Below, one piece after another: positions 1-9,274 of a stretch of 64,000 nt of DNA. A program made the translations under genes and the position numbers. A model generated the notes under the pieces. That model saw nothing but the letters and a program-made list of their open reading frames with translations. It did not search any database and was not told where the DNA came from. Source of the stretch: Martinezella lusitana (lineage in GTDB: Bacteria > Pseudomonadota > Alphaproteobacteria > Rhizobiales > Rhizobiaceae). The stretch spans positions 248,001 to 312,000 of the forward strand of contig NZ_JAFEVL010000003.1 in NCBI RefSeq assembly GCF_016901135.1, read 5' to 3'. Position 1 is the first letter of the stretch, and each line of letters begins with the position of its first letter.

Positions 1-1438
1 GTGCGCGCTCAAACAGAAAAGCTCGGCTAAGACGGTCCCGATAGAGCTGGTTGAGCGAGTTGGAGTTGGGGCCGATGAAAAGGCAGGCGAAAGCGAGCCC
101 CAATGCAATCCATAGGTAGAGCGAGCCGATTGCTCCCAGACGGCCGATCGCGGGGATGCACTGCGCGACAAGGACAGAGACGTCGGACAGCCATGTCGGA
201 GCGACGGGAGCAGGCGGATTGGCGCCGGCCGCACCAATCGCAGGCGTTATCGCCCAAAAGCTGAGGTAGAGATAGGAAACCCACAACAGCAATGGCACGA
301 CGATAGCCGAGAGATAGAGCGCGATGCGGCTTGCATATTTCTGCAGCGTCGCCGTCCAGGTCGCCTCCCCGAGCGTCGACTTTGCGATGTTTGCCAGTTT
401 CTGCGCCGCGCCGATCAGAACAATGGCCGTTGGGATCAGGGCGCTTGTCAGCGCAGGCACGACATGCGCGACTACCAGAAGGACACTTTTCAAGTTGCCG
501 TCCTCCAGGCCGGTAACCGCAACCGAACCGGCATCTGTCTTTTCGAACATACCGCCGAGGATCAGTGGCTGCAGCTCGATGAGAAGCGCAAAGGCGATGG
601 CCGCCACCAGCCAGCCGAGGATCCGCCCAAGCCTTTCGCGCGCCGCCAACTGGCTTGTCTGAAAGGTCAGGGAGGTCGTGATTGCGCTTGCGAACATCAG
701 GATCAAGACGGCGATCAGAACATTGACCGTCAACGTGAAGGCTTCCATGCCGCTGACGGTGACGAGCGGCAGCCGGTCGAGCGGAAAGCCAAAGATATCC
801 GGCTGCCCAAGATCGATTGACCGCGGGTTGCAGGCAACGGTCAGCACCGCCAGGAAAAGCAGGACCGGCAAGACGATCAAAGCATTTACGAGCAATCCGC
901 GCATCAAAAGCGCGGCGCTGGTCAGATAGTCGATCGATCCGTTCGGGACGAGGAAGTTCGAATAGTTTCGCAGATGTTGAATTTCCGGCGTTTCCTGAGC
1001 GTCGAGTTTGCTGGCGAAGGGAAACGTATAAGGCTCCTGCATCATGCCTGAAACGATCGAGGTGCCGATGTAGCCGCCGCCGGACACTGTGGAGAGATAA
1101 TCGAAGGCGTCGAGGACGCGCGGTTCACCGTCGTGCGAGAGCGAGTCCAGCGCCTGTGAAGCGCCCAGGCAAAAGGCGGCCGAACGAATACCACCACCGG
1201 AAAACGAAAGTCCCGTCAGGTTGCTGCCCGTCTCCATTCGCACTGTGCCACGCTTGTCCGCGCTAACGTGGTCCTGCGACAGTTTTGCCGCGTGACGAGG
1301 GATATGAAACCGGCGGCTATCCTCCCTGGGCGCTCGCTCAGCACGATGAGCTTTGGCACCGCCATTTTGAAGTGACTGACGGCGGAAATTGATGACATCC
1401 AGTTCGCGTCTAAAGATTGCTTCGAAAGCCAGCTTCAT
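1..1438 (-). CDS. Patatin-like phospholipase with membrane domain (partial, C-terminus outside window)
   Basis: An open frame runs from an ATG at 1438 down to the window edge, so about 479 N-terminal residues are visible. The motif SGGGIRSA (about residue 80) matches the patatin oxyanion-hole glycine loop. STVSGGGYIG (about residue 118) fits the patatin nucleophile elbow, with Ser before GGG. After it come about six strongly hydrophobic stretches (roughly residues 175-470), so the lipase-like part appears fused to a membrane region. The catalytic Asp (DG[GA]) would lie beyond the window. It is probably a lipid acyl hydrolase acting at the inner membrane. The family call is fairly secure; substrate and topology are not. 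Confidence 0.72.
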   Translation of the reverse strand, partial: MKLAFEAIFRRELDVINFRRQSLQNGGAKAHRAERAPREDSRRFHIPRHAAKLSQDHVSADKRGTVRMETGSNLTGLSFSGGGIRSAAFCLGASQALDSLSHDGEPRVLDAFDYLSTVSGGGYIGTSIVSGMMQEPYTFPFASKLDAQETPEIQHLRNYSNFLVPNGSIDYLTSAALLMRGLLVNALIVLPVLLFLAVLTVACNPRSIDLGQPDIFGFPLDRLPLVTVSGMEAFTLTVNVLIAVLILMFASAITTSLTFQTSQLAARERLGRILGWLVAAIAFALLIELQPLILGGMFEKTDAGSVAVTGLEDGNLKSVLLVVAHVVPALTSALIPTAIVLIGAAQKLANIAKSTLGEATWTATLQKYASRIALYLSAIVVPLLLWVSYLYLSFWAITPAIGAAGANPPAPVAPTWLSDVSVLVAQCIPAIGRLGAIGSLYLWIALGLAFACLFIGPNSNSLNQLYRDRLSRAFLFERA

Positions 1439-1672
1439 GTGCCCCACCCAATTGCAAAGAATGGTTGCCACTCAACAGAAATGCGCGCCGCAACTGTATC
1501 AGAAATGTTTCGCGGCCTAGGAAGCATTTTCCTTTATAAAAACACACCGCGTTCACGCCCACATCAGTACGTGCGGGCCTGATCATCCATGTTCATCACA
1601 TATCCACATCTAATCAAATTCGTCACTTCCCAATGGAGCGATGACGTGGACGAACTCCCCATACGGCCCTCA
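1439..1672. other. Intergenic region, patatin-like gene / RND operon
   Basis: No gene is supported here. It should contain the minus-strand promoter of the patatin-like gene (an AT-rich stretch lies around 1530-1550) and the 3' end of the RND operon. No convincing terminator hairpin was found. Confidence 0.4.
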
Positions 1673-4600
1673 TCAATGCGCGGGAGCCGGCTCTGTTTCG
1701 GACGCATCCTGCTTGCGGTGGTCAGCAGCCAGCAGCATGTAGACAGCAGGCACCACGAAGAGCGTGAACAACGTACCGATGGCCAGCCCCGTTGCGATCA
1801 CCAACCCCATATTGTAGCGGGAAGCCGCGCCAGCGCCGGTAGCCAGGATCAGCGGCACCACGCCCAAGACCATGGCGCCAGTCGTCATCAGGATCGGACG
1901 CAGTCGGATGCCGCAGGCGCCCTCGATCGCGTCGCGCTTGGACTTTCCTGCAGCCTGCAACGTGTTCGCCACCTCGACGATCAGGATGCCGTGCTTGCTG
2001 ATCAGCCCCATCAGCGTGACCAACCCGACCTGCGTATAGATGTTCATCGTCGCGCCGCCGATACCAAGGCTGATGAAGGCGAGCGCGCCTGCGATCGACA
2101 TCGGCACCGAGACGAGAATGATCAGCGGGTCGCGGAAACTGTTGAACTGAGCCGACAGCGCCAGAAAGACGATGATCAGCGCGAGCGCGAAGGTGGTGGC
2201 CATGCCGCTGGATTCCTGCACGAACTGGCGCGACTGGCCGCCATAGTCGACCGTATAACCCTGCGGCAGCGTGCGCGCCGCGATCGACTTGAGACTATCA
2301 AGAGCATCGCCAACGGCAACGCCCGGTGCCGGCACGCCCGAGATGGTGGCGGAGTTCAATTGCTGGAAATGCGCAACCGAGCGGGGAGTGGCCTGGAGTT
2401 TCGCCGTAGCGATCGCCGAAAGCGGAATCTTCGATCCGTTCACGTTTGCGATCGGATAGTTCATGATCTGATCGATGGTCTGACGTGAGCGTTGCTCCAC
2501 CTGCGGAATGACCTGGTAGGAACGGTTGTCGATGCTGAAATAATTGACGTAGCCGCCGCCGAGCATGGAAGAGAGCGCCGCACCCACGGTATTCATGGAC
2601 AGGCCGAGCGCCGATGCCTTGCTGCGGTCTATCTGGATCGAATATTGCGGATTGTCGACGTAGAGATCCTTCGTCAGAAAGATGAACTCGCCGGATTTCT
2701 GCGCCTCCTGCAGGAAGGTGCTGGACACTTCGTTGAGCTGATCGAAACCGCCTGTGCTGCCGATGGCGAACTGCACCGGCAGACCGCTGGCACCGGGAAG
2801 CGGTGGTATCTGGAAGACCACCGCCTGACCGCCGGCAATGCTGGCCAAGTCGGCCTGCACCAGTGGCTGCAATTGATCCGCCGTTCGCTTGCGATCGGCC
2901 CAGGGTTTCAGCACCATGCCTTCGAACGAGGTGCCCGGCACTTCAACCTGCAGGGTCTTGTCGGTCTCCGGGAAGCTCCGGAAGATCTTGGTGACCTGAT
3001 CGGAATTGAGCAGCTTTTGTTGAAGCGTCGCGTTGGGAGCATTGGTCACCTGTGCGGCCAGAAATCCTTGGTCCTCATTGGGGGCGAGTTCATTCTTGGC
3101 GCTGCTATAGAGGAAGTAGATGCTGCCGAGGACGATCGCGGCAAATAGCAGGGTCACCGGTATCGTGTTCAGGCTGCCATGCAGCATGCGCACATAGGGA
3201 CGATGGATCTCCGAGAAGCGGCGGTCGATGAAATCCGAGACACGCTCTTCCCAGCCACTGCGGTCGGTCAGATGCGGTTTCAGGATGCGCGAGCACATCA
3301 TCGGCGTCAGCGTCAGCGCAATGATCATGGAGACGGTCACAGCGCCCACCAGGGTGAAGGCAAATTCCGTAAACAGAGCGCCGGTCAGGCCGCCCTGGAA
3401 GCCGATCGGCACATAGACGGCGATCAGCACCACGGTCATGGCCAGGATCGGCCCGACCAGCTCATGCGCGGCGGCTAGCGCCGCCTGCATCGGTGCGGCG
3501 CCCTCCTCGATATGGCGGTTGACATTTTCCACGACGATGATGGCGTCGTCGACCACAAGACCGATGGCGAGCACCAAAGCGAGCAAGGTCAGAAGGTTTA
3601 TCGAGAAGCCGAAGATCAGCATCATCGCGAAGGTACCAACCAGCGACAGCGGTATGGCGACGATGGGAATGGCAACCGAACGCGGCGAACCCAGAAACGC
3701 AAACACCACGAAAATGACGATCGCCAGAGCTTCGAGCAGGCTTTTCACGACCTCGTCGATCGACTGGGTGACGAAGGTACTAGAATCGTAAACGATATAG
3801 CCTTCGAGCCCCTGCGGCAGCTGCGACTGGATATCCGGAAACACCCCACGTATACCCTTGATCACGTCGAGCAGATTGGCCGTCGGCGCGATCTGGATGC
3901 CCATGAAGACACCGTTCTGCGCATCGAATCCGATCTGGACATCGGGGTTTTGCGATCCGAGCGCGACGGACGCAACATCCTTCAGGCGCACGATCGAGCT
4001 GCCGATCTGCCTGACCACCATCTCTTTGAATTCGTCGACCGAATGCAGGTCGGTCCGTGCGGTAAGCACCGTCTGAGTCATCTGGCCGCGCGTGGTGCCG
4101 ATACCGGAGATATAGTTATTAGCTGCAAGCGCGGTCCCTACATCGCCGGCGGTCAACCCATAGGCGGCCAGCTTGTCGGGCTTCAACCAGGCTCTGAGAG
4201 CGAAAGTTCTGCCGCCAAGAATTTCGGCGGTCTGAACGCCCGTGACCGCCTGCAACTTGGGTTGGACCACACGCGTCAGATAGTCGGTGATCTGGTTGCT
4301 TGCCAGAACATCGCTGCGGAAGCCGATATACATCGCGTCGATCGACTGGCCGATGGAGACCGACATGATCGGCTGCTGTGTACCCGTCGGCAGTTGATTG
4401 AGAACCGAGGACACCTTGGCGTTGATTTCCGTCATTGCCGCATCCGCATTATAGTTGAGGCGCAGGTTGACGGTGATGGTCGACGTACCGCTGGTGCTCG
4501 TAGAGGTCATGTAGTCGATGCCGTTGGACTGGGCGATCGCGTTTTCGAGCGGCGTCGTAATGAAGCCGGCGATCACGTCGGGAGCGGCGCCCGGATAGGT

Positions 4601-4753
4601 CGTTGTCACGGTAACAACGGCATTCTGAGTCTGTGGATATTGGCGCACGGTCAGCGTGCGGAACGACTGGTAGCCGATCACGATAATCAACGCGCTCACC
4701 ACCAGGGCAAGAACGGGGCGCCGGATGAAAATGTCGGTGATATTCATCGTCAC
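1673..4753 (-). CDS. RND multidrug efflux permease (HAE1 family)
   Basis: A 1026-residue inner-membrane proton-driven drug exporter of AcrB/MexB type. It starts with the usual TM1 after IRRPVLALV, and the two large periplasmic loops give the expected length. The proton-relay pair is present in TM4 as GLVVDDAIIVVENVNRH (about residue 400). It lies 3 nt downstream of the adaptor gene in the same operon. No outer-membrane TolC-type gene accompanies it, so it presumably uses one encoded elsewhere. Substrates cannot be read from sequence. Confidence 0.93.
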   Translation of the reverse strand: MTMNITDIFIRRPVLALVVSALIIVIGYQSFRTLTVRQYPQTQNAVVTVTTTYPGAAPDVIAGFITTPLENAIAQSNGIDYMTSTSTSGTSTITVNLRLNYNADAAMTEINAKVSSVLNQLPTGTQQPIMSVSIGQSIDAMYIGFRSDVLASNQITDYLTRVVQPKLQAVTGVQTAEILGGRTFALRAWLKPDKLAAYGLTAGDVGTALAANNYISGIGTTRGQMTQTVLTARTDLHSVDEFKEMVVRQIGSSIVRLKDVASVALGSQNPDVQIGFDAQNGVFMGIQIAPTANLLDVIKGIRGVFPDIQSQLPQGLEGYIVYDSSTFVTQSIDEVVKSLLEALAIVIFVVFAFLGSPRSVAIPIVAIPLSLVGTFAMMLIFGFSINLLTLLALVLAIGLVVDDAIIVVENVNRHIEEGAAPMQAALAAAHELVGPILAMTVVLIAVYVPIGFQGGLTGALFTEFAFTLVGAVTVSMIIALTLTPMMCSRILKPHLTDRSGWEERVSDFIDRRFSEIHRPYVRMLHGSLNTIPVTLLFAAIVLGSIYFLYSSAKNELAPNEDQGFLAAQVTNAPNATLQQKLLNSDQVTKIFRSFPETDKTLQVEVPGTSFEGMVLKPWADRKRTADQLQPLVQADLASIAGGQAVVFQIPPLPGASGLPVQFAIGSTGGFDQLNEVSSTFLQEAQKSGEFIFLTKDLYVDNPQYSIQIDRSKASALGLSMNTVGAALSSMLGGGYVNYFSIDNRSYQVIPQVEQRSRQTIDQIMNYPIANVNGSKIPLSAIATAKLQATPRSVAHFQQLNSATISGVPAPGVAVGDALDSLKSIAARTLPQGYTVDYGGQSRQFVQESSGMATTFALALIIVFLALSAQFNSFRDPLIILVSVPMSIAGALAFISLGIGGATMNIYTQVGLVTLMGLISKHGILIVEVANTLQAAGKSKRDAIEGACGIRLRPILMTTGAMVLGVVPLILATGAGAASRYNMGLVIATGLAIGTLFTLFVVPAVYMLLAADHRKQDASETEPAPAH

Positions 4754-4756
4754 GCC

Positions 4757-5890
4757 TCAGTTGGGATTTGCGGGATCTGCATTGGGATCGTTCGACGGCT
4801 GCACCGCGTTGTTGATAATGACAGGCGAGCCGTTGTTCAGTTTCAGCTGGCCGGATGTGACTACGATTTCACCCGCATTCACCCCCTTGGTCACTGCGAT
4901 CTGATCGCCACGCGCCTGCCCTGTGCTGACGAATTTCTGATTGGCGATGAGCTGTGGCTTTCCATCCGGTCCTTTGCCCTTGTCGGTCACGATATAGACG
5001 ACATTGCCATAGGGATTAATGGTGACGGCGGTCTGCGGCAGGGAGATATAGCTTTGCGGCTCGCCGATCACCACGGAAACACTGCCGAACATGCCAGGCA
5101 AAAGCTTGCGGCCGGGATTGGCAAAGGTTGCCCGGATCGTGAGATTACGGCTCTGGCTGTCCACCAGCGGGCTGATCGCCGTGATCTTGCCGTCGAAGGT
5201 CTGGCTCCCATAGGCGTCAACGGTTGCAGTCACCGCCTGACCGACCTCCAATTGTGACAGAGCCTGCTGTGGCATCGAGAAATCAAACTGGATCGGGTCG
5301 AGCGACTGCAGGGTCACAACAGCGGTTCCGGCCGCCAGATATTGGCCGAGGCTGACCAGCCTGACGCCGAGGTGCCCATCGAAGGGCGCGCGTATCGAAT
5401 ATTGATCGATCAGCGCTTGCTGGGAGGCGACCTGCGCCTGCGCGGCCTTCCAGGTTGCCAGATCGCTGTCGACCTGGCTCTGCGCGATGGTGTTCGCCTT
5501 GATCAGCTTGGAATCGCGGTCATAAGCGATCTGCGCATTCGCCGCCGACGCCTGGAATTGCTGCAGCGTGGCAATCTGCTGATCGGCAAGCAACTGCACG
5601 ATGAGATCGCCGCTCTTGACGTCCTGGCCATCCTGAAAGCCGATCTTCTGTACGATGCCCTGGACCTGAGCCGAAAGACTGGCTCCCTGGACGGCATTGA
5701 AGCTGCCTATGGATTCCAGTGTCGTCTGCCATGGGCTCATAGCAGCCGTAATTGTCGAGACGGTCTGCGGTGGGGCCTTGAGATTAGCCAGATACGCCGC
5801 AATCATGCGGTTCTTGAATGCCTGAAAGCCGAAAATCCCGCCCAGGATCAGGCCTATGACGATCAGCATGATCACCATGCGTTTTATCAT
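4757..5890 (-). CDS. RND efflux periplasmic adaptor (membrane fusion protein)
   Basis: 377 residues with an N-terminal membrane anchor (residues about 5-25). A split biotinyl-lipoyl-like domain follows (QGIVQKIGFQDGQDVKSGDLIVQL and later IRAPFDGHLGVRLVSLGQYL), around a helical hairpin rich in Gln and Ala, then the beta-barrel part. It would bridge the permease at 1673-4753 to an outer-membrane channel. It is the first gene of a two-gene operon read leftward; the long upstream gap holds the promoter. Confidence 0.92.
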   Translation of the reverse strand: MIKRMVIMLIVIGLILGGIFGFQAFKNRMIAAYLANLKAPPQTVSTITAAMSPWQTTLESIGSFNAVQGASLSAQVQGIVQKIGFQDGQDVKSGDLIVQLLADQQIATLQQFQASAANAQIAYDRDSKLIKANTIAQSQVDSDLATWKAAQAQVASQQALIDQYSIRAPFDGHLGVRLVSLGQYLAAGTAVVTLQSLDPIQFDFSMPQQALSQLEVGQAVTATVDAYGSQTFDGKITAISPLVDSQSRNLTIRATFANPGRKLLPGMFGSVSVVIGEPQSYISLPQTAVTINPYGNVVYIVTDKGKGPDGKPQLIANQKFVSTGQARGDQIAVTKGVNAGEIVVTSGQLKLNNGSPVIINNAVQPSNDPNADPANPN

Positions 5891-6694
5891 GATTGCAAAC
5901 TCTACTCTTCAGGGACGGGAGGGGACGAGATCTGATTGGCATCGGCTCTGGTGCGTCTCACGGAAAACGCCTCTCCGCCGGCGCGGTCGCGAGCACACCG
6001 CCAGCTGCATTCAGAGCCTGCATGACAGTCGATAGTGACATGGGTAGGCGGGGTCGAGCGGGCAAACGCTTGTGCGTTGAAAGGCACCGCAGAACAACAT
6101 CCCCCGCCCGCTGAAGGCGACGTTGGCTGCACCATGATCGAAGCAGGTCGTGTCGATGTCGACCACCCTCACGCAAACCGGACCAGTCAAACCTCATCAG
6201 CAGGCCTCCGTTTCCGATCGAGCACGATTGTCTCGGTCATATTCACGATAACTGATTTATTATGCCACGACCATATCGAGGGGCCTCGAAACCATCTCCA
6301 GTGAGGTCAACCTTTATTGACCTCAGTTGTCGCAGGTCACTTTGTCCCAAATGGGATGGTTGCCGTCCATTTCAGTGCAAAAATGGATGATCGGCGATAC
6401 AAAGTACATGTGGCAGATTTGCTCGTTTTGAAAGGTCTTCCAGGACACTTCGCTGGAAATACAGATACTGGGCAACAGGACAGACGCCTAGAGGCATCCG
6501 AGCAATGTCACGCTGTCTCATCATTGATCGAACGATGTGTGTCAGCGAAGTCATGCATTCGCGCCCGTTACGGCTTCCCCATTGGGCAATGGCATGGAAC
6601 CGGTCTTCGTTCGAAACAAGGTCCTATCGAGCAACCTGATCCGGTGATCAGACGCGGATGCCGTCAGGTCAACCGTAGCCGAAGCCTTTGGCAG
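5891..6694. other. 804-nt intergenic region upstream of the RND operon
   Basis: No open frame here has a recognisable product or a good ribosome site; the short frames on both strands look like chance. The region carries a perfect 9-bp inverted repeat at 6302-6325, reported separately. It must also contain the leftward promoter of the adaptor/permease operon. Confidence 0.45.
6302..6325. promoter_or_regulatory. Operator-like inverted repeat upstream of the RND operon
   Basis: TGAGGTCAA and TTGACCTCA form a perfect 9-bp inverted repeat with a 6-nt AT-rich spacer. Dyads of this size suit TetR- or MarR-type repressors, which often control RND pumps. It lies about 410 nt upstream of the adaptor start, and no clear -10 box is placed relative to it. 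The cognate regulator is not in the window. Confidence 0.4.
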
Positions 6695-8245
6695 CTATTC
6701 CGGCAATCCTGCCAGCCGCATGGCATCCACAACGGTATCGGATATCGTTGGCGCAATGCCAACCGCTGATGACCATCGGCTGATGGTGAAGCTTGGGTCG
6801 CATGCCAGCAACCGCTCGCCTGCGGCTCTTGCCTCCTCGAGCCGGCCGAGCGCGGCAAGTGGCGCTGCGAGCCACCCGTGCAAAATGCTGAAGCCCGGAT
6901 TCAATTGGACTGCCCGCCGGCCTGCCACGATCGCTTCCTCATGCCGGCCGAGCAGGAAATTTCCGAATCCGATGATACCCTGCGGAATGCAGCTCATGGC
7001 ATCGAGCGGGCTAAGGCGCATTGCACGCTCGCCCCATGCGATCGCGCGCGTAGCGTCTCCGCCGTAGGCCACGGGGACGCAACCGAATGAATAGACGAAG
7101 GCACATGAGGCGCTTAACGCCAAGGCACGCTCGAATGCCTCGTCGGCCAGTTTTCGGTCATGGGCCAGCAGGCCGATGGAGAAGCCCGCAAGGGCGAGCG
7201 CCATGGCATCACTCTGCCCGTGTTCGATTGCTGCAAGAGCATGACGGATCGATTTCTCGTGGTTCTCCGCACGCATGCCGCCGCGCACGAAGATGCTCTG
7301 ATGCGCCCAGGCCGCAAAGCCATGCGCGAGCGCGTAGGTCGGCTCGATGGCAAGCGCCCGCTCCAGCAGCGGCAGCCCCTCGGCAGCTCCGTCAGGCATG
7401 AAGGTGTAGACGTGCGGCATCGCGCGAAGCAGCAGATCATAGGCATCGAGATTGTCGGGTCGCTTGCGCTTGATCCTCTCGATCTCGGCGCGGCGCACGC
7501 TGGGCTCGATCGCGGCAACGACGCTGACCGTAATTTCGTCCTGCAGCGCGAATATGTCCGTGAGGTCGCGGTCATATCGCTCGGCCCAGAGATGGCTCCC
7601 GTCCTCCGCATCGATGAGCTGACCGGTGATGCGGACGCGGTTCGCGGCCTTGCGCACGCTGCCTTCGAGCACATATCGCACGCCGAGTTCCCGACCGACC
7701 TTGGTCACGTCAACTGCACGGCCCTTGTAGGTGAAGCTGGAATTGCGCGCGATGACAAACAGCCATTTGATGCGCGAGAGGCCTGTGATGATATCCTCGA
7801 CCATCCCGTCGGCGAAATAATCCTGCTCCGGATCGCCGCTCATATTGTCGAACGGCAGCACGGCGATCGATGGGCGGTCCGGCAGGCCCAATCCAGGAGA
7901 AGGTTTTTCCGCCGCTATCGCCGCCTCTGTGCCGTGCTCTTCGCGTACGGTGCCGACAAAACGGATGCCCTTGCGCATGATCGTGCGGACGAGCCGCTGT
8001 TCCTCGCCATTGTCGTTGAGCGCGCTGCGGACGGCATTGATGCGACTGCTGAGAGTGGCATCGGAAACGATGCGCCCCTGCCAGACAGAGTTGACGAGAT
8101 CGTCCTTGCTGACGACACGGTCGCGATTGCAGATCAGGAAACATAAAAGATCGAACACCTGCGGTTCGACACGAAGCAATTCGCTGCCACGACGCAATTC
8201 GCGCCTGTCCTGGTCGATTGCGAAATCCTCAAAATGATACAGCAA
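6695..8245 (-). CDS. Winged-helix DNA-binding protein with TolB-like and TPR domains
   Basis: 516 residues. Residues 1-100 form an OmpR/PhoB-type winged helix (FEDFAIDQDRRELRRG start, then VSKDDLVNSVWQGRIVSDATLSSRINAVRSAL). About 130-250 is the TolB/FlgO-like segment common in these soluble CadC-like regulators (IAVLPFDNMSGDPEQDYFADG). From about 270 onward are TPR repeats. There is no transmembrane helix, so it is cytoplasmic. It is divergent from the hydrolase at 8441; 22-bp-spaced direct repeats between them are plausible binding sites. Signal unknown. Confidence 0.85.
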   Translation of the reverse strand: MLYHFEDFAIDQDRRELRRGSELLRVEPQVFDLLCFLICNRDRVVSKDDLVNSVWQGRIVSDATLSSRINAVRSALNDNGEEQRLVRTIMRKGIRFVGTVREEHGTEAAIAAEKPSPGLGLPDRPSIAVLPFDNMSGDPEQDYFADGMVEDIITGLSRIKWLFVIARNSSFTYKGRAVDVTKVGRELGVRYVLEGSVRKAANRVRITGQLIDAEDGSHLWAERYDRDLTDIFALQDEITVSVVAAIEPSVRRAEIERIKRKRPDNLDAYDLLLRAMPHVYTFMPDGAAEGLPLLERALAIEPTYALAHGFAAWAHQSIFVRGGMRAENHEKSIRHALAAIEHGQSDAMALALAGFSIGLLAHDRKLADEAFERALALSASCAFVYSFGCVPVAYGGDATRAIAWGERAMRLSPLDAMSCIPQGIIGFGNFLLGRHEEAIVAGRRAVQLNPGFSILHGWLAAPLAALGRLEEARAAGERLLACDPSFTISRWSSAVGIAPTISDTVVDAMRLAGLPE

Positions 8246-8256
8246 CTTAGATGTTC

Positions 8257-8292
8257 CGGTGTCACGCCGCTATCGGCGGGCCGCCGACACCG
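8257..8292. promoter_or_regulatory. Inverted repeat in the leader of the winged-helix gene
   Basis: CGGTGTC and GACACCG form a 7-bp outer stem around an inner GCCG-ctat-CGGC hairpin, starting 12 nt upstream of the regulator ATG. It could fold in the leader RNA or act as a protein site. Function is inferred only from position and symmetry. Confidence 0.35.
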
Positions 8293-8304
8293 TAACAACG
8301 TCCC

Positions 8305-8362
8305 AAGGTAAAATCAAAGCCATCTGAAGGTAAAATCAAAACGGCCTGAAGGCCACCTCAAA
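8305..8362. promoter_or_regulatory. Three 22-bp-spaced direct repeats, probable winged-helix regulator site
   Basis: AAGGTAAAATCAAA occurs at 8305-8318 and again, identical, at 8327-8340. A diverged third copy AAGGCCACCTCAAA is at 8349-8362. The 22-bp period equals two helical turns, the arrangement bound by OmpR/PhoB-type winged helices as tandem dimers. It lies between the divergent winged-helix gene and the hydrolase at 8441, so the regulator at 6695-8245 is the obvious candidate. Confidence 0.55.
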
Positions 8363-8440
8363 GCGAGGCCCGAAACATTCGCCCATAGTGAGGGCGTCAA
8401 AACAACTCCACGTCAAATACAATTCCAAAGGAGAACTCAA

Positions 8441-9154
8441 ATGTCGAATGCTTCGGAAAATGCAAAGGTCAAGTCGGTCGTCCTCGTCCATGGCGGCTTT
8501 GTCGATGGGTCCGGATGGGAGGGCGTCTACCGGCTCCTCAAGAAGGATGGATACGAAGTGATCGTGGCGCAGAACCCGACAACGTCCCTGGCGGATGATG
8601 TTGCCGTCACCAGGCGCGCCATTGCATCTGCTGCGGGCGATGTCATCCTTGTCGGTCATTCCTACGGCGGTGCCGTCATTACCGAATCCGGCACCGACCC
8701 GAAAGTCGCCGGACTGGTCTATATCACCGCTTTCGCACCGGACCGGGGCGAGTCAGTCGCCACGCTCATCGCCAATCCGCAACCCGGCGATCCAGTCCCC
8801 CCGATCGTTCCGCCTGTCGACGGCTTCCTTTTCTTGGATCGGTCGAAATTCGCTGCCTCCTTCGCAGCAGATGTTCAGCCTGATCTCGCCGCATTCATGG
8901 GCGATTCCCAGGTGCCGTGGGGTCTGGCCGCGCTCGAGGGCAAGGTCTCTGAACCGGCCTGGAGGGTAAAGCCGAGCTGGTATCTTGTTGCCACCGAGGA
9001 CAAGATGATCCCTCCGGCAGCGCAACGCGCCATGGCCGGCCGCGCCGAGGCCGTCACGACAGAGGCTGCCGGCAGCCATGCCATCTACGTCTCAAACCCG
9101 GGCGCCGTCGCTGATCTGATCAAGCAGGCGGCGGTCGGCACTCACAAGGGCTGA
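8441..9154 (+). CDS. Alpha/beta hydrolase (EstC/salicylate-esterase-like)
   Basis: 237 residues without a signal peptide. The family features are the VLVHGGFVDGSGW oxyanion strand, the nucleophile elbow GHSYGG (Ser about 74), the acid in ATEDKMIPP and the catalytic His in GSHAIY. A good ribosome site (AAAGGAG) precedes the ATG. Small soluble hydrolases of this kind cleave esters; the substrate is unknown. It is a single-gene unit under the divergent regulatory region at 8246-8440 and ends at the hairpin at 9177-9207. Confidence 0.88.
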   Translation: MSNASENAKVKSVVLVHGGFVDGSGWEGVYRLLKKDGYEVIVAQNPTTSLADDVAVTRRAIASAAGDVILVGHSYGGAVITESGTDPKVAGLVYITAFAPDRGESVATLIANPQPGDPVPPIVPPVDGFLFLDRSKFAASFAADVQPDLAAFMGDSQVPWGLAALEGKVSEPAWRVKPSWYLVATEDKMIPPAAQRAMAGRAEAVTTEAAGSHAIYVSNPGAVADLIKQAAVGTHKG

Positions 9155-9176
9155 TCTCTCCTTGACCATATGGAAT

Positions 9177-9207
9177 TGCCCCGGCGCCAACTGCAGGCAC
9201 CGGGGCA
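9177..9207 (+). terminator. Hairpin after the alpha/beta hydrolase
   Basis: TGCCCCGG pairs with CCGGGGCA, with a further GCC/GGC inside. It lies 22 nt past the hydrolase stop. There is no clear T-run, so efficiency is uncertain. Confidence 0.5.
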
Positions 9208-9274
9208 TTCCGTGCAAGCGATCGCTCCCCTATAGAGATTGCGATACTCTCAAAGCTTCTTTAGCCGTCGGCAA

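Noticed and set aside
3512..5257. 581-codon rightward frame opposite the RND operon
   Set aside because: It is antisense to two well-recognised genes, with Arg/Asp/His-rich composition and no motif; a shadow of high-GC coding sequence.
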